Assembly (NCBI GenBank): GCA_903825575.1
Contig: CAIKAW010000058.1
Location: forward strand, 1 to 39,239
Source: an uncultured bacterium
Lineage (GTDB): Bacteria > Actinomycetota > Actinomycetes > S36-B12 > CAIKAW01
DNA length: 39,239 nucleotides
Reading direction: 5' to 3'
Positions 1 through 8,010 of this stretch are shown in pieces. Positions within the stretch are counted from its first letter, which is position 1, and each line of letters opens with the position of its first letter. Made by a program: the position numbers and the translations under genes. The notes beneath the pieces are model-generated. The model worked only from the letters and a program-made list of their open reading frames with translations, did not search any database and was not told the DNA's origin.

Positions 1-1011
1 AGCGCCGGACTACGCGCGATTGCGACGAGGCTCGCAGCGGCGCAAGGCGGCGCCATCTCCCGCGACCAGTTAGTCCGCACTCTTGGTTGGTCCGCTGCAA
101 CGATTCGGACGCAACTCGACGCACAGCGCTGGCAGCAGCTTCTTCACGGCGTCTACTCGGTTACGACCGGAGAACCGTCCATCACCTGCCTTTGGTGGGC
201 AGCGCACCTATGCCGCGGGGAGTCGTCGGCCCTGACTGGCGAGTCGGCGCTGCAAGCATGGGGCGTTAGTAAGCCAATGTTGCCCGTCGAACTCTGGGTC
301 CCAAGCACGTCGAGCGCGCGAACCGTTGGGATCACGATTCGGCGCAGCGTCATCGTGCCCCAAATTCGCCGCCCGCCCGGACTGCCGCCGGCCGTAGTCA
401 CGCAGTTGGCTTTACTTATTGTCGCTGAAAGATTAGGCGTTACCGAGACCGCGGCATTAGTCAGTTCTTGCTGCCAGAAGGGCTTGGTGTCTCCACTGCA
501 GGTCGAGGACGCAATGCAAGGCCAACGAATCCGCCATCGTGGGGCCATAGTCGAAGTGCTTGCGGAGTTCAGGTCAGGTGCGACAACCCCACTTGAGATC
601 GCCGGGTCAAGGCGGATTCTCAAAGCCCACGGCCTACCGATGGGTGAAGGGCAAGTGCGATTGGAGATAGCGGGTCGGCCAGTCGTTCGAGATCGCGTGG
701 TGCACGGCTTGGTCATCGAATTCGATGGACGCTTGGGACACGCCGATCCGCGCGGACGATTCCGCGACCTGAAGCGCGACAATCAGGCAATGCTGCTCGG
801 GATGCCAACGCTTCGGTTTGGCTGGACCGATGTGCACCAACAACCGTGTGCGGCAGCAGATCAGGTCTACCTGGCGTTGACGCAACTGGGATTTCCAGCG
901 ACGTTGCGTCCGTGTTCACTGGACTGCGCCTGCAGGAATCTCCCGACCCGAGCACACAGCGATGCAGCCCCGGCTGTGACTCGGTACCAATCGGTCAGAG
1001 AAACAATGTGA
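1..1011 (+). CDS. AbiEi-type winged-helix / DUF559-like protein (5' truncated)
   Basis: The frame is open from the first base of the window, and there is no ATG, GTG or TTG codon in frame before position 277, so the real start lies upstream and about 336 residues are visible. The N-terminal part (ISRDQLVRTLGWS, then a WQQLLHGVYSV segment) resembles the winged-helix domain of AbiEi antitoxin-type regulators. The C-terminal part (VIEFDGRLGHADPRGRFRDL, then a strand ending RFGWTDV) resembles the DUF559/Vsr-like PD-(D/E)XK fold, with EFDG as the expected acidic motif. This pairing is common in actinobacterial proteins of unknown role, usually found without an AbiEii toxin. No toxin gene follows here. 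Nuclease activity and DNA binding are inferred from the fold only. Confidence 0.75.
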   Translation, partial: SAGLRAIATRLAAAQGGAISRDQLVRTLGWSAATIRTQLDAQRWQQLLHGVYSVTTGEPSITCLWWAAHLCRGESSALTGESALQAWGVSKPMLPVELWVPSTSSARTVGITIRRSVIVPQIRRPPGLPPAVVTQLALLIVAERLGVTETAALVSSCCQKGLVSPLQVEDAMQGQRIRHRGAIVEVLAEFRSGATTPLEIAGSRRILKAHGLPMGEGQVRLEIAGRPVVRDRVVHGLVIEFDGRLGHADPRGRFRDLKRDNQAMLLGMPTLRFGWTDVHQQPCAAADQVYLALTQLGFPATLRPCSLDCACRNLPTRAHSDAAPAVTRYQSVRETM

Positions 1012-1052
1012 TGAACGTGTAACGACATCTTTGACCTTCGAATCTGCGAAAT

Positions 1053-1078
1053 CGGCGGCCGGGGCTGATGAGCCGCCG
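1053..1078 (+). terminator. Hairpin after the AbiEi/DUF559-like gene
   Basis: CGGCGGC (1053-1059) pairs with GCCGCCG (1072-1078), and the stem can extend two further pairs outward including one G-U. It lies 41 bases after the stop codon. There is no T tract, so it is at best a GC-rich actinobacterial-type terminator. Confidence 0.45.
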
Positions 1079-1119
1079 GTCATCGCCTCGGTTCTTCCCT
1101 CTTTGTGCGGCAGGCAGCA

Positions 1120-1148
1120 CTGCCAAGGGGACGCCGAAGGCGTAGCGT
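1120..1148 (+). promoter_or_regulatory. Candidate leaderless promoter of the hemolysin III gene
   Basis: A -35-like CTGCCA (1120-1125), a 17-base spacer and a -10-like TAGCGT (1143-1148) end 6 bases before the ATG at 1155. Transcription would start at or next to the start codon, which fits the absence of a Shine-Dalgarno sequence. Confidence 0.5.
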
Positions 1149-1154
1149 GGTGGT

Positions 1155-1838
1155 ATGCGGGGGAAATCGGAAACCAAACAAGTTGAACCCTCATCGAAGC
1201 CAGTGCCACCGAAACCGCGAATGCGTGGCTGGCTGCACCTGATCAGCGCACCCATCGCCCTTGTCGCCGGAATCGTGCTGACTTCACTCGCACACGGGCC
1301 GGCCCGCTGGGCGGTCGGGATCTACTCGATCACCGCGGTCCTGCTCTTCGGTGTCAGCGGGATTTACCACCGGGGCAAATGGAAAGGCCGCGGGGTTGCG
1401 ATCCTGCGCCGACTGGACCACGCAAATATCTTCCTGATCATCGCCGGCTCGTACACGCCTTTTGCTGTCGTGCTTATGCCCGGTGGCCAAGGCAAACTGC
1501 TGCTTTGGTTGGTCTGGTCCGGTGCCCTGCTCGGAGTTGGCTTCCGGGTGTTGTGGGTCGGCGCTCCGCGGTGGCTCTACACACCCGTGTATGTGGCACT
1601 CGGTTGGGTAGCTGTGTTCTACCTTCCGACGATTCTGCACCAAGGCGGCGTCGCGGTTTTGGTTTTGACTGCTGTTGGCGGCGTGCTCTACACGGTCGGC
1701 GGCGTTATCTACGGAATTAAACGGCCGAACATCTCACCCAAGTGGTTCGGATTCCACGAGCTGTTCCACAGTTTCGTGCTCGGCGGTTTCATCGCCCAGT
1801 ACATCGCCATCTCGCTGGCCGTGTACACACACCGCTAA
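1155..1838 (+). CDS. trhA: Hemolysin III / PAQR family membrane protein
   Basis: This 227-residue integral membrane protein has the hallmarks of the bacterial hemolysin III/PAQR family. They are a SGIYHRG segment (H72), RRLDHANIF (D88), GSYTPF, a KRPN motif, and a C-terminal FHELFHSF with H201 and H205. The His/Asp set corresponds to the metal-binding site of PAQR proteins. About seven hydrophobic segments follow a basic, proline-rich cytoplasmic N-terminus of about 24 residues. Members are linked to membrane homeostasis; haemolytic activity is an old name and cannot be inferred. The ATG at 1155 is supported by a -10 box six bases upstream, which implies a leaderless mRNA. The gene converges on the amino-acid permease across a strong hairpin. 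Confidence 0.9.
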   Translation: MRGKSETKQVEPSSKPVPPKPRMRGWLHLISAPIALVAGIVLTSLAHGPARWAVGIYSITAVLLFGVSGIYHRGKWKGRGVAILRRLDHANIFLIIAGSYTPFAVVLMPGGQGKLLLWLVWSGALLGVGFRVLWVGAPRWLYTPVYVALGWVAVFYLPTILHQGGVAVLVLTAVGGVLYTVGGVIYGIKRPNISPKWFGFHELFHSFVLGGFIAQYIAISLAVYTHR

Positions 1839-1854
1839 ACAGACCCGACAAAGA

Positions 1855-1889
1855 CCTGGCGCCGCCACCCAAACGGTGACGACGCCAGG
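1855..1889. terminator. Bidirectional terminator hairpin
   Basis: A 15-base arm starting CCTGGCG and a matching arm ending CGCCAGG pair at 13 of 15 positions around a CAAAC loop. It lies between the convergent hemolysin III and permease genes and can serve both strands. Neither side has a long T tract. Confidence 0.75.
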
Positions 1890-1899
1890 ATGAATCTAA

Positions 1900-3360
1900 T
1901 TACACTCCTACTTCTTCCTCCAAAGCATGACGTAGCCCTTCGGCCCGCGTCTTCTGCGCGATTGCCACCAAGACAATGCCCACCACAACCCAGAAGATCG
2001 CGAAGTACCCAGGCAGGTTCAGCGGGTACACCGGGATCGGCCACAGGGTGCGGTAGAAGACGTAGCCAAGCAGCAAGATCGCCATCAGCGGCATGACGAT
2101 GTGCGTGAGCAACCTGAAATGCTCGCGGTGCTCACGGCGGTAGAAGACCGGCAGGCCAATGTTGCCCAAGATGTAGATGAGTAGGGCGCCGTCGGTCAAG
2201 GTGGCGGCCAAAACATAGAACCCATTGACGGTGCCCCATGTGAAGCCAGCGGCTAGAGCGGCAAAAGTCGTGGTACCACCGATGATGAGCGCCGCCACGT
2301 GGGGTGTGCCGTACTGCGGGTGTACTTGGGACGCACGTGGACTGATCAGCCCGTTGCGGCCCATGCTCATGAGCACCCGACTGCCTTGGTTGATCGTCGC
2401 AAGCGCACAACCAAAACTCGAGTTGGTTGCAGCAAGGAAGATGAGCAGGGTGCCGATACCGAGCACCCGGTTAGCCATCGTGTTGAATGGTGACGGGTCG
2501 TTGATCAGGTTGACCAAGTCTGGGATTCCCCAACCGAAAACGGTCGCGATCGACATCAGCAGGTAGACCGTTCCCATGATCAACACCGAGTAGAGCACCG
2601 AACGCGGGATGTTGCGCCGCGGGTCTGCAGTTTCTTCCGCCATGGGTGCCGCGGATTCAAAGCCCACGAAGTTCAAGATGCCGTAGACAAGGCCGAAGCC
2701 AAGGATTCCGCTCCAACCAATTGGGGCGTGGGACGGGGCGAGTTGCGAGAAGTTGATCGGACTTGCCGGCCTAATCAGCAACGCCACCGCCAAGATCAAG
2801 AAGATGGTGATCTCAAGGGCACCGGCAATCATCGTGATCCGAGCCGAACGCTGAACGCCGGCGTAGACCAGATACGTAACCAGTCCCAGAATTCCGACTT
2901 CAAAGATCCACCAAGGGATCGTGATGTGTCCGTACTGCTTGAGCAGGTCACTTGCAATGCCAGCCCAGATCAGCGTGACCTCGGCCGGAAGGATCAGGGC
3001 GTAAAGGAAGTAGATCCACGCACTGAAGGCGCCTACCTGCGGGCCCAGCGAACGTGACAGATACGTGTAATAGCCGCCGGCGTGCGGCAGTCGCCGGGCA
3101 AACTGAATGATCGAACTGGCGATCAGTAGCACGGCGAACAACGCGATGCTGTTGGACAACCAAAGTGCCGCCCCCGCCGCAGCAATCTGCGCTGGGAAGT
3201 CGTACACGATGGCGGCAGCCGGCGCCATATTGGTCATGTTCTGGAAGATGACCGCCCGTAAACCAAGTGCGCCGGTGCGCAGGTGCGCCTCGGCTGGTTC
3301 GGTGGCCGAAGCCGGGCCCTTGAAGCCAGGTATCTGGCTGGGCAGATCTGACTCGCTCAA
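1900..3360 (-). CDS. APC-superfamily amino acid/amine permease
   Basis: This 486-residue protein has about 12 hydrophobic segments and a hydrophilic N-terminus of about 25 residues. The N-terminal core has NMAPAAAI in the first membrane segment, where APC transporters bind the substrate backbone. RRLPHAGGYYTYL follows, the GGxY-type motif of amino acid permeases, then GFESAAPMAEETADPRRNIPR, the conserved loop after TM6. Uptake of an amino acid or amine by proton or sodium symport is the family role; the substrate cannot be read from sequence. The gene begins 9 bases after the alcohol dehydrogenase stop and is the second gene of that operon, which is divergent from a PucR-type regulator. This suggests uptake of a compound that the dehydrogenase helps to degrade. 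Its closeness to the carnitine cluster makes a quaternary amine a possible but untested substrate. Confidence 0.9.
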   Translation of the reverse strand: MSESDLPSQIPGFKGPASATEPAEAHLRTGALGLRAVIFQNMTNMAPAAAIVYDFPAQIAAAGAALWLSNSIALFAVLLIASSIIQFARRLPHAGGYYTYLSRSLGPQVGAFSAWIYFLYALILPAEVTLIWAGIASDLLKQYGHITIPWWIFEVGILGLVTYLVYAGVQRSARITMIAGALEITIFLILAVALLIRPASPINFSQLAPSHAPIGWSGILGFGLVYGILNFVGFESAAPMAEETADPRRNIPRSVLYSVLIMGTVYLLMSIATVFGWGIPDLVNLINDPSPFNTMANRVLGIGTLLIFLAATNSSFGCALATINQGSRVLMSMGRNGLISPRASQVHPQYGTPHVAALIIGGTTTFAALAAGFTWGTVNGFYVLAATLTDGALLIYILGNIGLPVFYRREHREHFRLLTHIVMPLMAILLLGYVFYRTLWPIPVYPLNLPGYFAIFWVVVGIVLVAIAQKTRAEGLRHALEEEVGV

Positions 3361-3369
3361 TGCGACTCC

Positions 3370-4467
3370 CTAGGGGATTAGCAGGGTACGAAAGGACTGC
3401 CCGACCTCGAGTTCATCGAGGGCGGCTGCGGCCGCATCCAACGGCCGACGAGATGAAATCAACTCCTCCAGCAACAGGTCGCCGGCCATGAACCGATCGA
3501 CTAACGCTGGAATATCGATGGCAGGACGAACACTGCCGTAGTTAGAACCAAGAATCCGCTGGTCGGCCTCCGCCAATGTGAGGGGCTCAAATGATGCTCG
3601 TGCACCAGTCGGTGGCAGACCAACAATCACAGCAGCACCACCAAGTCCGAGCATGCGGATAGCTTGCTCAGTCGTAGTGGTCTTTCCGATTGCATCGAAC
3701 GCGTAATCGACACCATCGGGAAGCAGGTCGAGTAGGGCAGCGACCGAGTCGACTCCGGAGGCATCGATCTGGTCGGTGGCGCCAAGGCGCATTGCAAGGG
3801 CGGTTTTCTCGGGGCGTACGTCGATAGCAATGATCCGTTCGGCGGCCGCGAGCCGGGCACCTTGAATCACCGAAAGCCCCACGCCACCACAGCCGATGAC
3901 TGCGACTGTAGAGCCAGGTTCGACACCCGCGGTGTTCGTAACGGCACCGACTCCGGTAGCGACGGCACAGCCCACCAGTGCCATGGTGTCGAGCGGTGCG
4001 TCATCGCGAATCCGGATCGCACCTGATGCCGGTACGACCGCATACTCAGCAAAACTAGAAACCCCGAGGTAGTGGTGGACCGTTTCGCCGTCTCGGCTCA
4101 GGCGACTGGTGCCATCGTGCAGAACCCCACCGGGGGAGACAACGGTTGCTACCAACTGACAGCGCGCCTCACGCCCGGCCCGGCAATGGCGGCACTGCCC
4201 GCACGGGGCCACCCAAGACAGCACCACGTGGTCGCCCTCGACTAACCCGGACACACCCGCGCCAACCTGAACGACCACACCGGATCCTTCGTGGCCCATC
4301 ACCAGCGGCACGGGTGGCTGCCACTCACCGCGTCGGACGTGCAAGTCGCTGTGGCAGACCCCCGCCGCTGTGATCTTGACCTTCACCTCGCCGGGACCAG
4401 GGTCAGCCAAATCCACATCCACAATCTCAATGGGCCGATCCGGGGACGTGAAGATGACTGCGCGCAC
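3370..4467 (-). CDS. Zinc-dependent alcohol dehydrogenase (MDR family)
   Basis: The 365-residue medium-chain dehydrogenase is complete in its motifs. Catalytic zinc ligands are C38 (GVCHSD), H59-E60 (GHE) and C167. The structural zinc loop is C89, C92, C95 and C103. The nucleotide-binding motif GCGGVG (192-197) is followed by an acidic residue at the end of the next strand (IAIDVR), which favours NAD over NADP. The long structural-zinc loop and overall pattern resemble the class III/NDMA-type alcohol dehydrogenases of actinobacteria. It is the first gene of a two-gene operon with the permease and diverges from the PucR-type regulator over 163 bases. Substrate is unknown; an alcohol or aldehyde derived from the permease's substrate is the natural guess. 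Confidence 0.9.
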   Translation of the reverse strand: MRAVIFTSPDRPIEIVDVDLADPGPGEVKVKITAAGVCHSDLHVRRGEWQPPVPLVMGHEGSGVVVQVGAGVSGLVEGDHVVLSWVAPCGQCRHCRAGREARCQLVATVVSPGGVLHDGTSRLSRDGETVHHYLGVSSFAEYAVVPASGAIRIRDDAPLDTMALVGCAVATGVGAVTNTAGVEPGSTVAVIGCGGVGLSVIQGARLAAAERIIAIDVRPEKTALAMRLGATDQIDASGVDSVAALLDLLPDGVDYAFDAIGKTTTTEQAIRMLGLGGAAVIVGLPPTGARASFEPLTLAEADQRILGSNYGSVRPAIDIPALVDRFMAGDLLLEELISSRRPLDAAAAALDELEVGQSFRTLLIP

Positions 4468-4537
4468 TTCTTGACTCCTCTTCGACGGGTACCGCCCGAC
4501 GTTAGGGGGAGCAAGCCGGTCTCGCTACCAGCCATAT

Positions 4538-4576
4538 CGGACAACGCGGGCTCGCAAGCACGACAATGCGGACAAC
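4538..4576. promoter_or_regulatory. Direct repeats, possible PucR-family operator
   Basis: CGGACAAC occurs at 4538-4545 and again at 4569-4576, 31 bases apart (about three helical turns). A looser copy, CGACAATG, begins at 4561. The repeats sit in the divergent region between the alcohol dehydrogenase and the PucR-type regulator, where a regulator of both would bind. The assignment rests on position and repetition only. Confidence 0.4.
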
Positions 4577-4630
4577 TCGACCGGCAACTAACTCCCCGGA
4601 CTAACGTAGGCCTCCTGAGCAGGAGGAACC

Positions 4631-6091
4631 ATGCTTTCGGTTGAAGAAATTTGCCGAACCTACGGATTTCGGATGGCGACCAGCCCCGCGGAATCCGGTC
4701 GCCGGGTCGCCGGCGTTACCACCTGCGAATTGCCGCAGCCGGGGAAATTCGTCAGCCGCGGATCACTAGTCCTGACTCTGGGGCTGGGCCTGACGCAAGC
4801 AAATGCTGGCGACTACGTGGCCGAGCTTGTCCGAGCCGAAGTGTCGGCGCTGGGAATCGGGCTAGGCCCGGTATGGACGCAGCCGCCGAGCGATCTTGTC
4901 GAAGCGGCGGCCGAGGCTAAACTGCCGCTGCTTGAACTCGACGCCCCAAATGGCTTGGACGCCGTGATCGACCCCCTTCGCGCCAAGCTGCTGCAGGTCG
5001 GGGCGGCTGAAGGGCAACGGCTAGCACAGGGCCGCACCAGACTTATCCACGCCGCAAATGTTGGTGGCGCCGCACAAGTGGTCTCGATGCTCGCTGAACT
5101 CATCCGCGGTTGGGCTGTCGTCGTGGATCGAGCCGGACGCCCGCTTTACGCGACCGGCGGGGCAAGACTGCACATCGACGATGCGGTAGCCGCCGCAAGT
5201 GGTTTCCCCCGTCGGGTCCGTTTCTCTGAGCTGTCAGTCCATCACCTCGACGAGAACCGAACCACCACGTCGGCACTGGTAGCCGGGTTCCGTCCGGGTG
5301 AAGACGCACTGGCACGTGAGTTGGCTGGAACTGCGGCTAGTTTGCTGACTCTGCTCGGCCGACAGCCGGATGCGCAAGCAAGTGGGCGGGCGAGGCGACT
5401 GGCCATGAGCGCGCTGCTGAACGATTCGGCGACTGTGCGTCGGAGCATTGCCAACGATTGGGCGATCGGCGATGTCGACGTTGTGGTTGCTCGAGTTCGA
5501 TCACGATCGCGGTCGGTGTTCCTCGAAGAGACCGCGTTGCGCTGGGTCGAGGAACTCAATCAGCCGATTCTTGTTGCTGGCGAAGGACCGACAGTGACCG
5601 CCGTCATACCTGTCGACCTAGTGCCCGAATGGTGCGCGCGAGTCGAAACAGCGGTGCGGGTTGATGGGCTGCCGGTGCGATGCGGCATCGGTACCAAGAC
5701 ATCGGTTGTGGATCTGGGTACTTCACTGCGCCAGGCCGAGCAGGCGCTGGAGGTGGCGCTAGCCGATGGACGTGTCATTGCCGACTACGCCGAACTGCCA
5801 ACGTCGCGACTTGTCGGATCACTGCAGGGCGGTGGCGCTTTGGCCGACCGCACCTTCGCCGCCCTAGATCAGGCCGGGGCACAACGTGAGACCTTGATGA
5901 CGTCGCTGCACGTTTTTCTGGCTGAGAACGGAAGCTGGGAGGCAGCGGCGGCTCAACTTGGAGTGCACCGACACACTCTGCGCCACCGGATGCAGCGCAT
6001 CGAAGAACTAACTGGCCACGACCTCTCGCGCATGGAAGACCGGGTCGAGTTGTGGGTGGCGTTACGTGTGCGCGGATTTGCCACCGATTGA
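4631..6091 (+). CDS. PucR family transcriptional regulator
   Basis: The 486-residue protein has the PucR architecture. An N-terminal PucR ligand-sensing domain (about residues 1-120) contains TTCELPQPGKFVSRGSLVLT. A central GGDEF-like region follows at about 265-390. The C-terminal helix-turn-helix (about 425-480) contains LGVHRHTLRHRMQRIEELTG. Family members respond to small nitrogenous metabolites and usually activate neighbouring catabolic genes. The start is supported by AGGAGG five to six bases before the ATG. It diverges from the dehydrogenase-permease operon and ends 26 bases from the convergent thioesterase gene. The likely target is the dehydrogenase-permease operon, perhaps through the direct repeats at 4538-4576. 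Confidence 0.9.
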   Translation: MLSVEEICRTYGFRMATSPAESGRRVAGVTTCELPQPGKFVSRGSLVLTLGLGLTQANAGDYVAELVRAEVSALGIGLGPVWTQPPSDLVEAAAEAKLPLLELDAPNGLDAVIDPLRAKLLQVGAAEGQRLAQGRTRLIHAANVGGAAQVVSMLAELIRGWAVVVDRAGRPLYATGGARLHIDDAVAAASGFPRRVRFSELSVHHLDENRTTTSALVAGFRPGEDALARELAGTAASLLTLLGRQPDAQASGRARRLAMSALLNDSATVRRSIANDWAIGDVDVVVARVRSRSRSVFLEETALRWVEELNQPILVAGEGPTVTAVIPVDLVPEWCARVETAVRVDGLPVRCGIGTKTSVVDLGTSLRQAEQALEVALADGRVIADYAELPTSRLVGSLQGGGALADRTFAALDQAGAQRETLMTSLHVFLAENGSWEAAAAQLGVHRHTLRHRMQRIEELTGHDLSRMEDRVELWVALRVRGFATD

Positions 6092-6117
6092 TCCAACGAG
6101 CAAGGTCGAGATTGCCG

Positions 6118-6585
6118 CTATCCGCGCTGCCCTACCCCACGTCCGATATGCGATTCGCGCTCAATATCGGCATGGGCCGCACGCGCTGCGTCAACAACGA
6201 CCTGGCGATCTGGCGGGAACTGGACTACTCGGCCGGTCGACTGATCGACATGCAAATACAGATGCTCTCCGGTGAGCACGAGTCGATCGTCGACGGATAG
6301 CGATATATGCACACGAATCCGTTTGGTATCCGCGTCCACAACGTATGACTCCGGTCGAATCAGCGAACCGCGCTGCACCTCCGCCAAATATCTAAGGTGC
6401 GCCTCGACGGTGTAGGTACTTGATCCAGTTCGTGCCTGATATGCCGAACTCAGACCTAGCGAATCCAAGAAGACTTCGTTTGCGTCCGAGCAGATTGCCG
6501 CGTAGGCCCAATCTGTGAGGTGCCCGTTGTAGTCGATCCACTCATCGCGTACTGGAACCAGCGGTCCAACAAAGCGCGCGTTCAT
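6118..6585 (-). CDS. Hotdog-fold acyl-CoA thioesterase (CdhB-like), second copy
   Basis: The 155-residue single hotdog domain has WIDYNGHLTDWAY near the N-terminus, with D18 as the presumed catalytic aspartate. TVEAHLRYL and a C-terminal LTGEHLYLHVD strand follow, a pattern shared with the thioesterase at 7471-7983 and with betainyl-CoA thioesterases of carnitine degradation. Its start overlaps the stop of the IclR regulator by four bases (ATGA), so it is translated from the regulator's mRNA. It is therefore a paralogue placed on the other side of the divergent promoter. Plausible substrates are betainyl-CoA, carnitinyl-CoA or a related trimethylammonium acyl-CoA. Which copy does which cannot be told from sequence. 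Confidence 0.8.
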   Translation of the reverse strand: MNARFVGPLVPVRDEWIDYNGHLTDWAYAAICSDANEVFLDSLGLSSAYQARTGSSTYTVEAHLRYLAEVQRGSLIRPESYVVDADTKRIRVHISLSVDDRLVLTGEHLYLHVDQSTGRVVQFPPDRQVVVDAARAAHADIERESHIGRGVGQRG

Positions 6586-7361
6586 GCGGTCTCCCGGTGT
6601 TTTGGTTGCTGATAACTTCCGCTGATTTCGGCGGCGGCAGCAATCGCAGCAGCGCCAAGTTCGCCGAACCTTGACTCGGGGAGGCGGTCACGCAGCCCCC
6701 AAATGCTGATGACGGCAACCGGACGTCCGCCCACCAGAATCGGGGCCGAGACACCAAAGAGCGCCTCTTCGAATTCGCCGCGGCAGGTGAAGAAGCCTCG
6801 AGCCCGGCTCGCGCGAAGTTCAGCCTTGAGTTCGGTGGGGTCGGTGACGGTAGTAGCAGTAAATCCGGCAAGCTTCGGGCCCAACAAGCCCGATGCCTCG
6901 ACTTCCGGGAGCCACGCAAGCCACGCCTTGCCGCTGGAAGTGGCGTGCAAAGGAGCACTGCGTCCAAGCCAATTTGGGGTCATAACGGCCGGAGCTGAAA
7001 CCTCATCGACATAAGTCAGCCCAGCGGGTCGAACCATAGCCAACGCCGTTGTTTCGCCGGTAAGGACGCAGAGCCGCTCTAGTACCGGACGGGCGCGTCG
7101 AACCAATCCAGCAATCCCGACGGATGCAGCCAGGTGGGCCATCGTGGGGCCAATTCGGTACCGCCCGGAGTCGGGATCACGCTCGACCAGACCGTTGTCT
7201 TGGAGGGTGGCCAACAGGCGCCAGGCAGTGGCTCGATTCAGACCTACCTGATCGGCAAGTTGGGCGACCGGGGCCCCGAGCGGCGCCGACCCGGCAACAG
7301 CGTGGAGCAGGGCTACGGCCCGATCCACCGACTGAACGCGCCCGGTTCGCTGCTCTGTCAC
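6582..7361 (-). CDS. IclR family transcriptional regulator
   Basis: The protein has an N-terminal winged helix (about residues 8-65: RVQSVDRAVALLHAV, then LNRATAWRLLATL with GLVERDPDSGRYRIG). A C-terminal effector domain follows (TSSGKAWLAWL, RARGFFTCRGEFEEALFGVSAP, then AVISIWG), the full IclR layout. A TTG at 7370 is possible, but AAGGAAGG sits directly against it; the GTG at 7361 has that sequence nine bases upstream and is preferred, giving 259 residues. It is cotranscribed with the second thioesterase and diverges from the carnitine operon over about 110 bases. It is therefore the obvious local regulator, with an acyl-CoA or carnitine-pathway intermediate as possible effector. Confidence 0.9.
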   Translation of the reverse strand: MTEQRTGRVQSVDRAVALLHAVAGSAPLGAPVAQLADQVGLNRATAWRLLATLQDNGLVERDPDSGRYRIGPTMAHLAASVGIAGLVRRARPVLERLCVLTGETTALAMVRPAGLTYVDEVSAPAVMTPNWLGRSAPLHATSSGKAWLAWLPEVEASGLLGPKLAGFTATTVTDPTELKAELRASRARGFFTCRGEFEEALFGVSAPILVGGRPVAVISIWGLRDRLPESRFGELGAAAIAAAAEISGSYQQPKHRETA

Positions 7362-7429
7362 CCTCGCCAACCTTCCTTGGCTCGAATTAGGTCTTGACCG
7401 ACTAACTCCAGTCGCCTAGCGTCAGCGTC

Positions 7430-7459
7430 GCACAATACAAACATACTTTGCACAATGTG
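7430..7459 (+). promoter_or_regulatory. Carnitine-operon promoter with putative IclR operator
   Basis: GCACAAT occurs at 7430-7436 and 7450-7456, 20 bases apart (two helical turns). The second copy extends into the palindrome CACA-A-TGTG (7451-7459). A -10-like TACTTT lies between them at 7444-7449, so a bound regulator would cover the core promoter and the expected start site near 7456. No clear -35 is visible. The binding protein is inferred to be the divergently encoded IclR regulator. Confidence 0.45.
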
Positions 7460-7470
7460 AACAGGAGCAG

Positions 7471-7983
7471 GTGTTGGAGTCGACTCGAGCTGGCGGTTGG
7501 CAGCTGCCAACTGCGCCGATCCCGAGCCCGTTGGCCCTGGTCTCGACGAATGTTCCGGCTGAGTGGGTCGATTACAACGGCCATATGAGCGAGTGGTGCT
7601 ACCTACTGGCGCTGGGCGATAACTCCGATGCGTTCTTCCGTTTCATCGGGATTAACGAGGACTACCGCGCGAGCGGGGGGTCCCTCTACACGGTCGAGAC
7701 GCACCTGCGGAATCTGCGCGAAGCCGCACTTGGCGATCCGATTTCGATGACCTTGCAGGTACTCGGCGCGGACGCAAAGCGCGTTCACGTCGCTCATGAG
7801 ATGTTCTCCGGAGCAACGCTGCTTGCCACTTGCGAACAGTTACTACTTCACGTTGATATGGCCGCCGGGCGCGCTGCTGCCATGCCGACCTGGCTGTCCG
7901 AGCGGGTGCAGAAGATGGTCCACGCGCATGCCGGGCTATCTCGCCCAGACTGGGTGGGCCGAGTAATCGGTCTGCCCAACTGA
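7471..7983 (+). CDS. cdhB: Hotdog-fold thioesterase, probable betainyl-CoA thioesterase
   Basis: The 170-residue hotdog-domain protein contains WVDYNGHMSEWCY (D34 is the presumed catalytic residue), YTVETHLRNL and a CEQLLLHVD strand. It is the first gene of the rightward operon that also encodes CaiD-, BKACE- and carnitine dehydrogenase-like enzymes. In Pseudomonas a thioesterase of this type (CdhB) releases glycine betaine from betainyl-CoA after cleavage of 3-dehydrocarnitine. The GTG start is supported by AGGAG 4 bases upstream. The stop is 27 bases before the acyl-CoA dehydrogenase. Family and context agree well; betainyl-CoA as the true substrate is inference, because a paralogue lies across the promoter. 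Confidence 0.8.
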   Translation: MLESTRAGGWQLPTAPIPSPLALVSTNVPAEWVDYNGHMSEWCYLLALGDNSDAFFRFIGINEDYRASGGSLYTVETHLRNLREAALGDPISMTLQVLGADAKRVHVAHEMFSGATLLATCEQLLLHVDMAAGRAAAMPTWLSERVQKMVHAHAGLSRPDWVGRVIGLPN

Positions 7984-8010
7984 TTCGAACGCGAAACAAG
8001 GGGGATCCCG

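Noticed and set aside
153-782. 209-codon open frame on the minus strand
   Set aside because: It lies opposite the AbiEi/DUF559-like gene and shows no domain or ribosome binding site.
1-1011. AbiE type IV toxin-antitoxin system
   Set aside because: Only an AbiEi-like regulatory domain is seen, fused to a DUF559-like domain; no AbiEii nucleotidyltransferase toxin follows, so a system cannot be claimed from this window.
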